Under the pieces are notes generated by a model. It was not told the DNA's origin. It worked only from the letters and a program-made list of their open reading frames with translations, and ran no database searches. Positions 17,428 through 26,241 of a stretch of DNA of 64,000 bases are shown here, in pieces. Position numbers and translations under genes: made by a program. Positions within the stretch are counted from its first letter, which is position 1. Each line of letters begins with the position of its first letter. The stretch is taken from the NCBI RefSeq assembly GCF_001305515.1, contig NZ_LJYW01000001.1, positions 6,244,375-6,308,374 of the forward strand, written 5' to 3'. This DNA comes from Prosthecodimorpha hirschii. GTDB taxonomy: Bacteria; Pseudomonadota; Alphaproteobacteria; Rhizobiales; Ancalomicrobiaceae.

Positions 17428-18324
17428 TCAGGTCGGCCCACTGCCGAGGGCCGGCACGGGGTCCTTGGCCGGGGCGAGGGCGCGCAGCAGGATGGCGGCG
17501 AGGATCAGCGCGCCGCCGATCAGGCTCGACGTGCGCGGCGTCTCGGCCAGCACCAGATAGACCCAGAGCGGCGCGAAGACGGTTTCGGTCTGCGCCAGCA
17601 CGGTCAGACCGACCGCGGGCACCACGCGGGCGGCACGGTTGAACAGGATCGTGCCGATGCCGATCAGGACCGCGCCGTGGATCAACGCCATGGCGGCGTC
17701 GAAGGGCGGCACGACGAGCGGACGGCCGTTGACGAGCGTGGTGGCGACGCAGACGACCAGCGTCAGGAGCCCGTAGCCCGACAGCACCGGCGCCCAGTCG
17801 CGCCCCTTGCCGACGCGCACGCAGACCGCATAGACGGCGAAGCCGAAGGCCGACAGCAGGCCGCCGAGATTGCCGGCGAGGCTGCCCGAGCCGAGTTCGC
17901 CGCCGACCATCACGACGAGGCCGGCCAGCCCGATCAGGATGGCGGCGGTGCCGACCAGCCCGAGCCGCTCGCCGAGCACGATGCGGGCGAGGATCGCGGT
18001 CTGCAGCGGCGCGGTCGACGAGAAGAAGACCGCGGCCGCGACCGTGGTCGATTTCAGCGCGAAGATGAAGGCGACCGCGGCGAGCACCAGCCCGGCGGCG
18101 GCCAGGATGCCGAGCCCGTCGCTCTTCAGGAAGCGCGGCAGCAGGAGGCCCTGGCCGCTGACCAGCGAAATCGTCTCCATCGCGATCAGCACGCCGATGC
18201 CGCGCCAGATCAGATACTGGAACGGGTCGGAGTCCGCGGCGAAACGGACGGTGAGGACGCCGAAGCTCCACAGGATGCCGGCGGTGAGCGCCATCAGGGA
18301 ACCGACGAGCGCGGCCCGGGTCAT
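17428..18324 (-). CDS. EamA/DMT-family permease
   Basis: A 298-residue drug/metabolite transporter with two repeated five-helix EamA halves, about ten hydrophobic helices in all. The first half carries WSFGVLTVRF, and the junction lies near AAVFFSSTAPLQTAILARIVLGERLG, a typical EamA loop. Such proteins export amino acids, metabolites or toxic compounds; the substrate cannot be read here. The start at 18324 follows the MFS gene by ten bases, so both are probably one transcript. Confidence 0.85.
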   Translation of the reverse strand: MTRAALVGSLMALTAGILWSFGVLTVRFAADSDPFQYLIWRGIGVLIAMETISLVSGQGLLLPRFLKSDGLGILAAAGLVLAAVAFIFALKSTTVAAAVFFSSTAPLQTAILARIVLGERLGLVGTAAILIGLAGLVVMVGGELGSGSLAGNLGGLLSAFGFAVYAVCVRVGKGRDWAPVLSGYGLLTLVVCVATTLVNGRPLVVPPFDAAMALIHGAVLIGIGTILFNRAARVVPAVGLTVLAQTETVFAPLWVYLVLAETPRTSSLIGGALILAAILLRALAPAKDPVPALGSGPT

Positions 18325-18334
18325 GCAAGCATCC

Positions 18335-19519
18335 TCAATTGGGCGACCGCGCGGGGGCGGCGGAGACGGTCGCCGGCGGCGCGGAGGCCGCCAGCATGCG
18401 CCAGATGACATAGGCCGCCAGCACGGCATGCACCACCGCGTTATGGACATGGAGGCCGCCCGGGCCGAGCTTCGACATGGCATAGCCGGCCGTCACCGGC
18501 CCGGCGATGGCGCCGACGCAATAGGCGAGCAGCAGCACGGCGGCAACCCCGACCGCGCGCTCGGGTCCGCTGCGATCGTTCACATGCGAGACCAACACGT
18601 AATATTGCGTCGCCAGCACCGATCCGATCGCCAGCCCGACGCCATAGAGCAGCATGCGGGGCAGGGGGCCGGCGAGGGCCAGGAACAGCTCGATCAGGCC
18701 CGTGGCGACGACCAGCCCGACCAGCACGGCGCGCCGGTCGGTGCGATCCGACAGGCGCCCGATCGGGATCTGCAGCAGGGCCGAGCCGATCGTCAGCATG
18801 GTCATGAAGGTGCCGACCTCGCCCGAGGTGAGCCCGATCCCGGCGGCGTAGATCGGCGTCAGGCTCCAGAACGGGCCGTTGGCGGCGCCGATCAGAAAGA
18901 CGCCGACGATGCCGATCGGGCTGGTGCGCCACAGCCAGCGCAGCGGCAGTTCCGGCGAGGCGGGCCGTTCGGGCGGATCCTCGTTGGTGATCATGACCGG
19001 CAGGATGGCGGCGGCGAGGAGCGCCGCGGCGCCGGAGAAGAGCGTGAACGAGGTCGGCTCGTCGAGGCCGATCAACTGGTTGCCGACCGCCCAGCCGGCA
19101 TATTGCACCACGCTGTAGGCCGCCAACACCCGGCCGCGCACCGCATTCTCGGACTTGCCCTGCAGCCAGCTTTCGACCGTCGCATAGAGGCCGGCGAAGC
19201 AGAAGCCGAGCACGCCGCGGAACAGGATCCAGGCCCAGGGCTGGTGGAAGACCGCGAAGCCGAGCGTGGCGATGACGGCCAGCGCGACCGAGGCCGTATA
19301 GGCGCGCGCATGGCCGGAGCGACGCACCGCGGCCGGGTTGATCACCGCCCCGATCAGCATGCCGACGAAATAGGCCGAGCCGAGGAAGCCGATCTCGATC
19401 TCGCTGTGGCCGTGCGCCCGCGCGCCGAGCGGGATGATGGTCAACAGCAGGCCGTTGCCCGACAGGAGCAGGAACACCGACACGAGCAGCGCGGCGACGG
19501 AGCGATAGGCGGAGGCCAA
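18335..19519 (-). CDS. MFS-family transporter
   Basis: A 394-residue protein with about twelve hydrophobic helices. It shows the loop pattern GARAHGHSEIEIGFLGSAYF after helix 1, a short basic loop RRSGHARAYT after helix 2, and a second-half counterpart GRLSDRTDRRAVL, the MFS motif A of the C-terminal half. It uses a TTG start at 19519; no better in-frame start lies upstream. The substrate is unknown. It lies divergent from the phytase-like gene and cotranscribed with the EamA permease. Confidence 0.85.
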   Translation of the reverse strand: MASAYRSVAALLVSVFLLLSGNGLLLTIIPLGARAHGHSEIEIGFLGSAYFVGMLIGAVINPAAVRRSGHARAYTASVALAVIATLGFAVFHQPWAWILFRGVLGFCFAGLYATVESWLQGKSENAVRGRVLAAYSVVQYAGWAVGNQLIGLDEPTSFTLFSGAAALLAAAILPVMITNEDPPERPASPELPLRWLWRTSPIGIVGVFLIGAANGPFWSLTPIYAAGIGLTSGEVGTFMTMLTIGSALLQIPIGRLSDRTDRRAVLVGLVVATGLIELFLALAGPLPRMLLYGVGLAIGSVLATQYYVLVSHVNDRSGPERAVGVAAVLLLAYCVGAIAGPVTAGYAMSKLGPGGLHVHNAVVHAVLAAYVIWRMLAASAPPATVSAAPARSPN

Positions 19520-19621
19520 GGCGAAAATCCGGGGAGAATCAGAGGGTCAGGATGCCAGACCCTTGGCCTGCGATCCGAACGAAATTGCGACGGGACTTGT
19601 CCGCGGCCGTCATTCCCCAAC

Positions 19622-19661
19622 CTGTCATCAATCTGACGGCGGTCTTTCGCACGCCCGTCAT
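19622..19661 (+). promoter_or_regulatory. Putative tandem Pho-box array (PhoB-binding half-sites)
   Basis: A perfect CTGTCAT half-site at 19622-19628 is followed at exact 11-bp steps by CTGACGG (19633), CTTTCGC (19644) and CCGTCAT (19655). PhoB boxes consist of 7-bp CTGTCAT repeats spaced by 4 bp, which gives this periodicity. The first and fourth units are strong and the middle two weak. The array ends 60 bp before the start of the phytase-like esterase gene, a natural target of phosphate-starvation control. Confidence 0.6.
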
Positions 19662-19721
19662 CGGCCCCGGGGAAAGGTGGCGCACCGCTTTCGATCCGAC
19701 CGACCACTCCGGGAGACTGCC

Positions 19722-21083
19722 ATGCGCACCTGCCTCGCCGCGATCCTCGCGAGCCTGACGCTCGCCACCGCCGCCCTCGCCGACGGCGAGCCGAAGTCCT
19801 TCAAGGCCACCCTGATGGGCCACGCCGTGCTGCCGGCGGCGAGCTTCGTCGACGCCCCGGCCGATGCGCCGGACGACCTCAAGACCTCCGCGAAGTTCAC
19901 GCAGGGCGGCCGCCGCACCGACGCGATCGGCTCGGTCATGGGCAAGTCCGGCATCCGCCCGACCGGCCTCTCGCTGCCGTTCAAAGGCCAGGCCGTGCAG
20001 GGCTTCTCGGGCATCCGCTCGCTCGGCAACGGCGAGTATCTCGTGCTGACCGACAACGGTTTCGGTTCCAAGGGCAACTCGCCCGACGCCGCCCTGATGG
20101 TGCACCGGCTGAAGATCGACTTCGCCGGTGGCAAGGTCGAGCGCAGCGCCACCACCTTCCTGACCGACCCGGACAAGAAGGTTCCGTTCCGGATCATGAA
20201 CGAGGGCACCCGCGAGCGCTATCTGACCGGCGCCGACTTCGACATCGAGTCGATCCAGCCGATCGCCGGCAAGCTCTGGATCGGCGAGGAACTCGGCCCC
20301 TATCTCGTTCGGACCGATGCCAACGGCCGGGTCGAGGCGGTGTTCGAGACGGAAGTCGACGGCAAGGTCGTGAAGTCGCCGGACCACTATGCGGTCACCA
20401 CCCCGGCCATGCCGGGCGCCCCGGTCGCCTTCCAGGTGCGCCGCTCCAAGGGCTTCGAGGGCATGGCCCAGTCGCCCGACGGCAAGTTCCTGTATGCGCT
20501 GCTGGAAGGCCCGATCTGGGACGAGGGCAAGAAGGCCTTTGAGACCGTCGACGGCAAGGAAGTGCTGCGCGTGCTCGAATTCGACGTGCAGGCCGAGAAG
20601 TGGACCGGCCGGTCCTGGAAGTACCAGCTCGCCGCCAACGGCAACGCCATCGGCGACTTCAACATGATCGACGCCACCACCGGCCTGATCATCGAGCGCG
20701 ACAATGGCGAAGGTACCGCCGACAAGGCCTGCCCGGCCGGCGAGAAGAAGCCCGACTGCTTCGAGGACGTGGCCAAGTACAAGCGCATCGTGAAGGTCGA
20801 GTTCTCCGACGCCAATGTCGGCGGCCTGGTGCGCAAGATCGGCGACATCGACCTGCTCGCCATCCAGGACCCGCGCGAACTCGCCCGCCAGGGCGGCCGG
20901 GGCGGCAAGCTCGCCATGCCCTTCGTGACCATCGAGAATGTCGACGTGGTCGATGCCGCGGCCGGCCTGATCGTGGTCGGCAACGACAACAATCTGCCCT
21001 TCTCGGCCGGTCGCGAGCCGAACAAGGCGGACGACAACGAGTTCGTCCTGCTCGAAGTCAAGGATCTGCTTGCCGCCAAGTGA
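19722..21083 (+). CDS. Exported esterase-like / phytase-like beta-propeller protein
   Basis: The 453-residue protein starts with a signal peptide ending ATAALA near residue 20, so it is exported. The mature protein matches the esterase-like-activity-of-phytase family: FSGIRSLGNGEYLVLTDNGFG early on, FDIESIQPI, FEGMAQSPDGKFLYALLEG in the middle, and IENVDVVDAAAGLIVVGNDNNLPFS near the end. These are strand motifs of a beta-propeller. The family is linked to phosphoester hydrolysis, but enzymatic activity is not shown by sequence alone. GGGAGA precedes the ATG at 19722. The Pho-box-like array upstream and a terminator downstream make it a stand-alone unit. Confidence 0.82.
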   Translation: MRTCLAAILASLTLATAALADGEPKSFKATLMGHAVLPAASFVDAPADAPDDLKTSAKFTQGGRRTDAIGSVMGKSGIRPTGLSLPFKGQAVQGFSGIRSLGNGEYLVLTDNGFGSKGNSPDAALMVHRLKIDFAGGKVERSATTFLTDPDKKVPFRIMNEGTRERYLTGADFDIESIQPIAGKLWIGEELGPYLVRTDANGRVEAVFETEVDGKVVKSPDHYAVTTPAMPGAPVAFQVRRSKGFEGMAQSPDGKFLYALLEGPIWDEGKKAFETVDGKEVLRVLEFDVQAEKWTGRSWKYQLAANGNAIGDFNMIDATTGLIIERDNGEGTADKACPAGEKKPDCFEDVAKYKRIVKVEFSDANVGGLVRKIGDIDLLAIQDPRELARQGGRGGKLAMPFVTIENVDVVDAAAGLIVVGNDNNLPFSAGREPNKADDNEFVLLEVKDLLAAK

Positions 21084-21104
21084 GTGCGTCGACTGCAAGC
21101 GGAG

Positions 21105-21139
21105 GCCGCGCGGACCCGTGCCGCGCGGCTTTCGCGTTT
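21105..21139 (+). terminator. Rho-independent-like terminator after the phytase-like gene
   Basis: A perfect 9-bp GC stem, GCCGCGCGG (21105-21113) with CCGCGCGGC (21121-21129), closes a 7-base loop. It is followed by TTTCGCGTTT. It lies 22 bp after the stop codon. Confidence 0.65.
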
Positions 21140-21192
21140 CAGGGGGGGCGACGGGCTTGTCGCGCGCGATGGGTTCGTCGCGGGCGACGGCA

Positions 21193-22143
21193 TCAGGGCG
21201 CGTTGCCGTCCGGAGTGGAGCGGCCGCCGGTCGTGAAGGGCGGCGCGGAGAAGCGGCGGATCAGCCAGGAGCGGAAGATCGAGACCGCCGTCTCGCCGAG
21301 ATCGTCCGGGTCGGTGGCGAGATAGTAGCCGTAGCCGTCGTCGATCATCAGGTCGACCGGGCGGACGAGCCGGCCGGCGGCGATCTCCTCGCGAAAGAGC
21401 AGCGGATCGACCAGCGCGAGGCCCTCGCCCGCCATCGCATAGCCGGCCGCCATCTGGGCGGTGTCGAAGACGAGGCCGCGGTCGGTCTTCAGGTCCGGGC
21501 AGCCGGCCGAGCGGGCGAACATGTCCCAGAGATAGGTCTTCGGCCGCTCGTCGAGGCGGACATGGAGCAGGTCGTGGGCGCCGAGGAAGCCGGCGAGATC
21601 GCCGGGCCGGGCGGTCGCGGCCACGTCCGGGTGGCAGAGGATCGTCAGGCGCACCATCCACAGGAGATCGAGCACGCGGTCGGTGACCTTCGGCTCGGAA
21701 TAGACCACCGCCACATCGGCGCTGCGCTCCATCGGCCCGGCGACGGTGCGGCTGTCGAGGTCGATGCCGATATCGGGATGCTCGGCGCGGAAGTCCTTCA
21801 GCATCGGGATCGCCAGCTGGTGGGCGAAGGTGTGCGGCAGCAGCACCTTGAGCGCGCGACGCGGCGTGCCCTTGTCGGCGCGCACCTCCTCCAGCACCTC
21901 GTCGATGCGGTCGAAGGAGCGCGTCACCACCGGCAGGATGCGGCGGCCGGCATCGGTCAGCGCGAGCTGGTGCGGCTTGCGCTCGAACAGCTGGATGCCG
22001 AGCAGGTCTTCGAGCCCGATGACATGCCGGCTGACGGCGGATTGCGTCACCATCAGCGACTGGGCGGCGGCGGTAAAGCTGCGGTGGCGCCCGGCGGCCT
22101 CGAAGGCCCGGAGCGCATTGAGCGGCAGCCAGCGACGGTCCAT
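21193..22143 (-). CDS. LysR-family transcriptional regulator
   Basis: A 316-residue LysR protein. The N-terminal winged HTH reads LNALRAFEAAGRHRSFTAAAQSLMVTQSAVSRHVIGLEDLLG in ordinary LysR register. The effector-binding domain follows from about residue 90. It is most similar in pattern to the GcvA-like subgroup (WLPLNALRAFEAAGRH). It lies 29 bp downstream of the enolase-superfamily gene in the same direction, so it is probably the regulator of the catabolic block at 22-36 kb, with the effector unknown. Confidence 0.9.
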   Translation of the reverse strand: MDRRWLPLNALRAFEAAGRHRSFTAAAQSLMVTQSAVSRHVIGLEDLLGIQLFERKPHQLALTDAGRRILPVVTRSFDRIDEVLEEVRADKGTPRRALKVLLPHTFAHQLAIPMLKDFRAEHPDIGIDLDSRTVAGPMERSADVAVVYSEPKVTDRVLDLLWMVRLTILCHPDVAATARPGDLAGFLGAHDLLHVRLDERPKTYLWDMFARSAGCPDLKTDRGLVFDTAQMAAGYAMAGEGLALVDPLLFREEIAAGRLVRPVDLMIDDGYGYYLATDPDDLGETAVSIFRSWLIRRFSAPPFTTGGRSTPDGNAP

Positions 22144-22172
22144 GCGGGATCCTCGGGGTCGCCGGCCGGCGG

Positions 22173-23282
22173 TCAGCCGATGCGGGTCGCCGCGAGCCGG
22201 TCTTCGTCCAGTTCGTAGCCCATCCCGGGCCGGTCGGACAGCACCACGAAGCCGTCGGCATCGATGGTGAGCGGCGCCCGCATCGGGAAGTCGCGCCGAT
22301 CGAGCGACCATTCCGGCGGATCGAACGGGAATTCCATGAAGGGCGCGTCGGCAAGCCCGCAGGTCAGATGCGCGTTGGCGACCACCCCCATGCCGTTGGT
22401 CCAGGTATGCGGCGTGAACACCAGATTGGCGGCCTCCGCCATGGCGGCGACGCGGCGCAGGCCCGAGATGCCGCCGACCAGCGCGGCGTCGGGCTGGACC
22501 ACGTCGAGGCAGCCGTCGCGGATCAGGTCGCGGAACTCGTAGATCTCGCGGGTCATCTCGCCGCCGGCGATACGCACGTCGACCATCTCGCGCAGCCGCC
22601 GCATGCCGTCGCGATCGGCGCGGAACAGCGGTTCCTCCATCCAGTAGACGCCGATCCGCTCCATCTCGCGGGCGACCTGGAGCGCGTCCTTGAGCGACCA
22701 GGGCGCATAGGCGTCCCAGGACATGCGCCAGCCCTGGTTGCAGTCGACCATAAGCTCCAGCCGGTCGCCGACCCGCGCCCGCACGGCTTCGAGCGCGGCC
22801 ACGTCGGCGCGCCAGTCGCCGCGGTGGAAGCGGATCTTGAGCGCCTTGAAGCCCTGCGCCAAATAGGCCTCGGCCGCATCCGCGAGCGCGGCCGGCGCCC
22901 GCAAGGTGCCCGAGGAGGCATAGGCGCGGACCCGGTCGCTGAGGCCGCCGAGCAGCTTCCAGACCGGCTGGCCGGCGATCTTGCCGGCGAGATCCCACAG
23001 CGCCAGATCGAGCGGCCAGCAGCGGCCGTAGTGGAACTGGATGTTGGACAGGATGCGGTAGTGGCGCTCGATGGCGAGCGGGTCCTGGCCGACGAACATC
23101 GGCTCGTGGCCGGCAAAGCCGGTCATGGTGTCGCCCGACGCGATGCCCTCGATGCCCTCGTCGGTCTTCACGCGCACGATGGTGGCATCGAAATGGGTGC
23201 GCGGCCTTGTATCCCAGCTGGCATTGAAGGGCGGGTCGAGCGGCAGGCGGTGATGGGTGATCTCGATGGCGGTGATCTTCAT
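22173..23282 (-). CDS. Mandelate racemase / muconate lactonizing enzyme-family protein
   Basis: Enolase-superfamily enzymes abstract a proton alpha to a carboxylate, giving epimerisation or dehydration. The 369-residue protein carries the metal ligands D180 (VDCNQ), E216 (MEEPL) and E242 (GGEMT), and a H292-D265 pair (PHTW, QPDAAL) as one acid/base. The usual KxK on the other face is K149-I-R151, so one lysine is an arginine. The start at 23282 is supported by GAGGGGCAGGAA upstream. With the neighbouring dehydrogenases and demethylases, a proline-betaine-like or sugar-acid substrate is conceivable; neither is proven. Confidence 0.85.
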   Translation of the reverse strand: MKITAIEITHHRLPLDPPFNASWDTRPRTHFDATIVRVKTDEGIEGIASGDTMTGFAGHEPMFVGQDPLAIERHYRILSNIQFHYGRCWPLDLALWDLAGKIAGQPVWKLLGGLSDRVRAYASSGTLRAPAALADAAEAYLAQGFKALKIRFHRGDWRADVAALEAVRARVGDRLELMVDCNQGWRMSWDAYAPWSLKDALQVAREMERIGVYWMEEPLFRADRDGMRRLREMVDVRIAGGEMTREIYEFRDLIRDGCLDVVQPDAALVGGISGLRRVAAMAEAANLVFTPHTWTNGMGVVANAHLTCGLADAPFMEFPFDPPEWSLDRRDFPMRAPLTIDADGFVVLSDRPGMGYELDEDRLAATRIG

Positions 23283-23334
23283 CGCGCGTTCCTGCCCCTC
23301 GCAGTCGGTTCTTGAGTGCCGCTTCCGGCTGGTC

Positions 23335-24843
23335 TCACCGGTAGGCGGTCCAGACCGTCTTGAAATCCATGTATTTCTCGATCGCATGCGGGCTGCGGTC
23401 GCGGCCGAAACCGGACTGCTTGAAGCCGCCGAACGGGGTCGCGAGCGAGGATCGGTCGAAGCAGTTGACCCACACCGTGCCGGCGCGGATCGATCGGGTC
23501 AGCCGGTGCGCGGCGTTCATGTCGGCCGTCCAGACCGCCGCGGCGAGGCCGTAGATGGAATCGTTGGCGAGCCGAACCGCGTCGGCCTCGGTTTCGAACG
23601 GCGTCACGACCAGCACCGGGCCGAAGATCTCCTCCCGGGCGACGCGGGCATTCGGCGCGACATCGTCCAGGATGGTCGCCTCCATGTAGAGCCCGGCCTC
23701 CAGCCCGTCCGCGGTGGCGCGTCGGCCGCCGCAGGCGATGCGGGCGCCCTCGGCGCGGCCGGTCTCGACATAGCCGAGCACCCGCTCCAGGTGGCGGGGC
23801 TCGACCAGCGCGCCCATCTGGGCGGCCGGGTCGAGGGCATGGCCGAGCGGGATCTGCGCCTTGGCGACGGCCGCGATCTTCTCGACCAGCGCGGCCTGGA
23901 CGCTGCGATGGACCAGGACGCGCGAGCCGGCATGGCAGGTCTCGCCTTGGTTATAGAAGATGCCCCAGGCGATGCCCTCGGCGGCCGCGTCGAGATCGGC
24001 GTCGGCCATGACCACATGCGGGCTCTTGCCGCCGCATTCGAGCGCCACGCGCTTCATGTTGGACTGGCCGGCATAGACCATCATCAGCTTGCCGACCTCG
24101 GTCGAGCCGGTGAAGGAGATCATGTCCACGTCCGGGTGGAGGGCCAGCGGCTGGCCGGCGCTTTCGCCGAAACCGGGCACGATGTTGAGCACGCCGTCGG
24201 GCAGGCCGGCCTCCTTGGCCAGTTGGCCGAGGCGGATGGCGGACAGCGGCGACTGCTCGGCCGGCTTCAGGACGACCGAATTGCCCGCCACCAAGGCCGG
24301 GCCGATCTTCCAGGCGGAGATGATCAGCGGATAGTTCCACGGCACGATCGCGCCGATGACGCCGAGCGGTTCCTTGCGCACGAGCGCCGTGTCGTCGGGG
24401 CCGACCGGGGCGATCTCGTCATACAGCTTGTCGGCGAATTCCGCGTAATATTGCAGGCAGTTGGCGCAGAAGGGCACGTCCACGGCGAGTGCATTGCCGA
24501 TCACCTTGCCGACATCGAGCGTCTCCAGGAGGGCGAGATGATCGAGATCGGCGCGGATCCTGTCGGCGAAGGCGAGCAGGATGCGCTTCTTCTCGGCCGG
24601 CGGCAGGTTGCGCCAGCGGCCGTCCTCGAAGGCGGCGCGCGCGGCGGCGACCGCGGCATCGACATCGGCCGCGTCGCAATCGGCGACCGCGGCGATGATC
24701 CGGCCGTCGACCGGCGAGCGCTTCTCGAAGGTCCGGCCGGACCGGGCCGGGACAAGGCGGCCGTCGATGAAGGCGCGGCCTTCCGGCTTCAGGTCGGCGG
24801 CGCGGGCCTCCCAGCCGGCACGGGTCGTCGGGCGGTCGAGCAT
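23335..24843 (-). CDS. NAD(P)-dependent aldehyde dehydrogenase
   Basis: A 502-residue protein of the classic ALDH superfamily, with all catalytic residues: N170 in IVPWNYP, E269 in LECGGKSP and the nucleophile C303 in NQGETCHAGSR. The cofactor motif FTGSTEVG lies near residue 244, and the C-terminal EEIFGPVL and PFGGFKQSGFGRD are intact. It most resembles betaine-aldehyde or gamma-aminobutyraldehyde-type dehydrogenases in overall layout. It lies between the enolase-superfamily and Fe-ADH genes in the same direction, consistent with oxidising an aldehyde made by the alcohol dehydrogenase. Confidence 0.92.
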   Translation of the reverse strand: MLDRPTTRAGWEARAADLKPEGRAFIDGRLVPARSGRTFEKRSPVDGRIIAAVADCDAADVDAAVAAARAAFEDGRWRNLPPAEKKRILLAFADRIRADLDHLALLETLDVGKVIGNALAVDVPFCANCLQYYAEFADKLYDEIAPVGPDDTALVRKEPLGVIGAIVPWNYPLIISAWKIGPALVAGNSVVLKPAEQSPLSAIRLGQLAKEAGLPDGVLNIVPGFGESAGQPLALHPDVDMISFTGSTEVGKLMMVYAGQSNMKRVALECGGKSPHVVMADADLDAAAEGIAWGIFYNQGETCHAGSRVLVHRSVQAALVEKIAAVAKAQIPLGHALDPAAQMGALVEPRHLERVLGYVETGRAEGARIACGGRRATADGLEAGLYMEATILDDVAPNARVAREEIFGPVLVVTPFETEADAVRLANDSIYGLAAAVWTADMNAAHRLTRSIRAGTVWVNCFDRSSLATPFGGFKQSGFGRDRSPHAIEKYMDFKTVWTAYR

Positions 24844-24914
24844 GGCATTCCTCTCCGTTCCGGCTGCAGCGCGGCGGCCGGGCCACGCGCCTGCAGGGTG
24901 CCCGCAAGTGGGCA

Positions 24915-26063
24915 TCAGGCCTGGGTCAGCACCCGTTCGGCGAAGACGAGGAGATCGCCGTCCTCGATCCTGCGGCGGTTGGACAGGCGCATGGCGGCAT
25001 TTTCCGGCCGCGCCATCTGGGCGGCGAGCGCGTCCGGCGTCACGCCGGCGAATTCGTCCGCGAGCGAGACCTTGATGCCGACCGAACGGGTCAGTCGCTC
25101 GAAGGCCTCGGGCAGGTCGCGGGCGCCGGCGAGGCCCATCGCCCGGGCGGCGGCATCGAAGCGGCCGTCGTCGTCGGCGAGGTTCCAGGCGAGCGTCGCG
25201 ATCATGCCGAGCGCGACCGAGCGGCCGTGATGCAGCGGCCGCAGCGAGGCGAGTGCATGGCCGATCGTGTGGGCGACGGCGGTGCCGCCATTGTCGATCG
25301 CGATGCCGGCGAGCCAGGCCGAGCGCTGCAGGCCGTCGCGCGCGGCGAGGTCGCTGCCGTCCGCAACGGCGGCCTCCAGGTTCCGGCTCGCCAACCGGAT
25401 CGCCTCATGGGCGTAGAGATTGTTGGCGGCGTTCGCGTTGCCGTTGGTGGCGGCCTCAAGCGCATGGACCAGGGCGTCGATGCCGGTCTGGGCGGTCAGA
25501 TGCGCGGGCAGCGACAGCGTGGTCTCCGGATCGAGGATGATCTCGTGCGCCTTGATCGCGTCGCCCCAGAGCCAGACCTTGGCCTTGTCGGCGCGGGTCA
25601 CGATCGCCGTCCGGGTCGCCTCCGAGCCGGTGCCGGAGGTGGTCGGGATGCAGATGCGGGCGAGCGTCGCGGCCGGGAAGTCGCGTTCGCACAGCTGGTA
25701 GGCGACGGCCGGGGCGGTGTCGCCGGCGATCGCGCCGACCGCCTTGCCGAGATCGAGTGCCGAGCCGCCGCCGAGCGCGACCACGGCGCGGGCTCCCGTG
25801 CGGCGCGCCATGTCGGCGGCCGCATCGACCTGGGCGGCGGTCGGATCGCCGGTGAAGTCCGAGAAGACCGTGACGCCGAGACCGGCGGCGGCGAGCGAGG
25901 CCGTGACCTCGCCGATCAGCGGCGTGGCGGCGAGGCCGGGATCGGCGACGAGCAGCACCGCCGCGCCCGGTCCGGTGCGGGCCGCCGTCAGGGCTCCGAC
26001 GGCCTGACGCGCGCCGGCACCGCCGGTGACATGCGGGCTCATGGCGAGGTCCCAACGGCTCAT
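24915..26063 (-). CDS. Iron-containing (group III) alcohol dehydrogenase
   Basis: A 382-residue group III dehydrogenase. The cofactor motif ALGGGSALDLGKAVG lies near residue 96, followed by PTTSGTGSEAT. The metal-binding segment GIDALVHALEA and the later IGHALA and LHHGRS provide the Asp and His iron ligands. Such enzymes reduce or oxidise short alcohols or hydroxy acids. Upstream, 178 bp separate it from the divergent MttB-like gene, so a shared control region is likely. It heads the leftward set that continues with the aldehyde dehydrogenase, the enolase-superfamily enzyme and the LysR regulator. Confidence 0.9.
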   Translation of the reverse strand: MSRWDLAMSPHVTGGAGARQAVGALTAARTGPGAAVLLVADPGLAATPLIGEVTASLAAAGLGVTVFSDFTGDPTAAQVDAAADMARRTGARAVVALGGGSALDLGKAVGAIAGDTAPAVAYQLCERDFPAATLARICIPTTSGTGSEATRTAIVTRADKAKVWLWGDAIKAHEIILDPETTLSLPAHLTAQTGIDALVHALEAATNGNANAANNLYAHEAIRLASRNLEAAVADGSDLAARDGLQRSAWLAGIAIDNGGTAVAHTIGHALASLRPLHHGRSVALGMIATLAWNLADDDGRFDAAARAMGLAGARDLPEAFERLTRSVGIKVSLADEFAGVTPDALAAQMARPENAAMRLSNRRRIEDGDLLVFAERVLTQA

Positions 26064-26241
26064 GCGGTTCACTCCGGTTGACCGGCCAAGGTTTAGAGAA
26101 GCGCCGGGGCTTCGGGAGCGCCATTTATTCGATGCCGCGATCCAAAAATGCGATCCTGTCACGGCGACCCTTTTCGCGCGGCCCCCGACAGGGCAGTTTC
26201 CGGTCGACGGCGGCGGAATCCGCGCGGCGACAAGGCGATCC

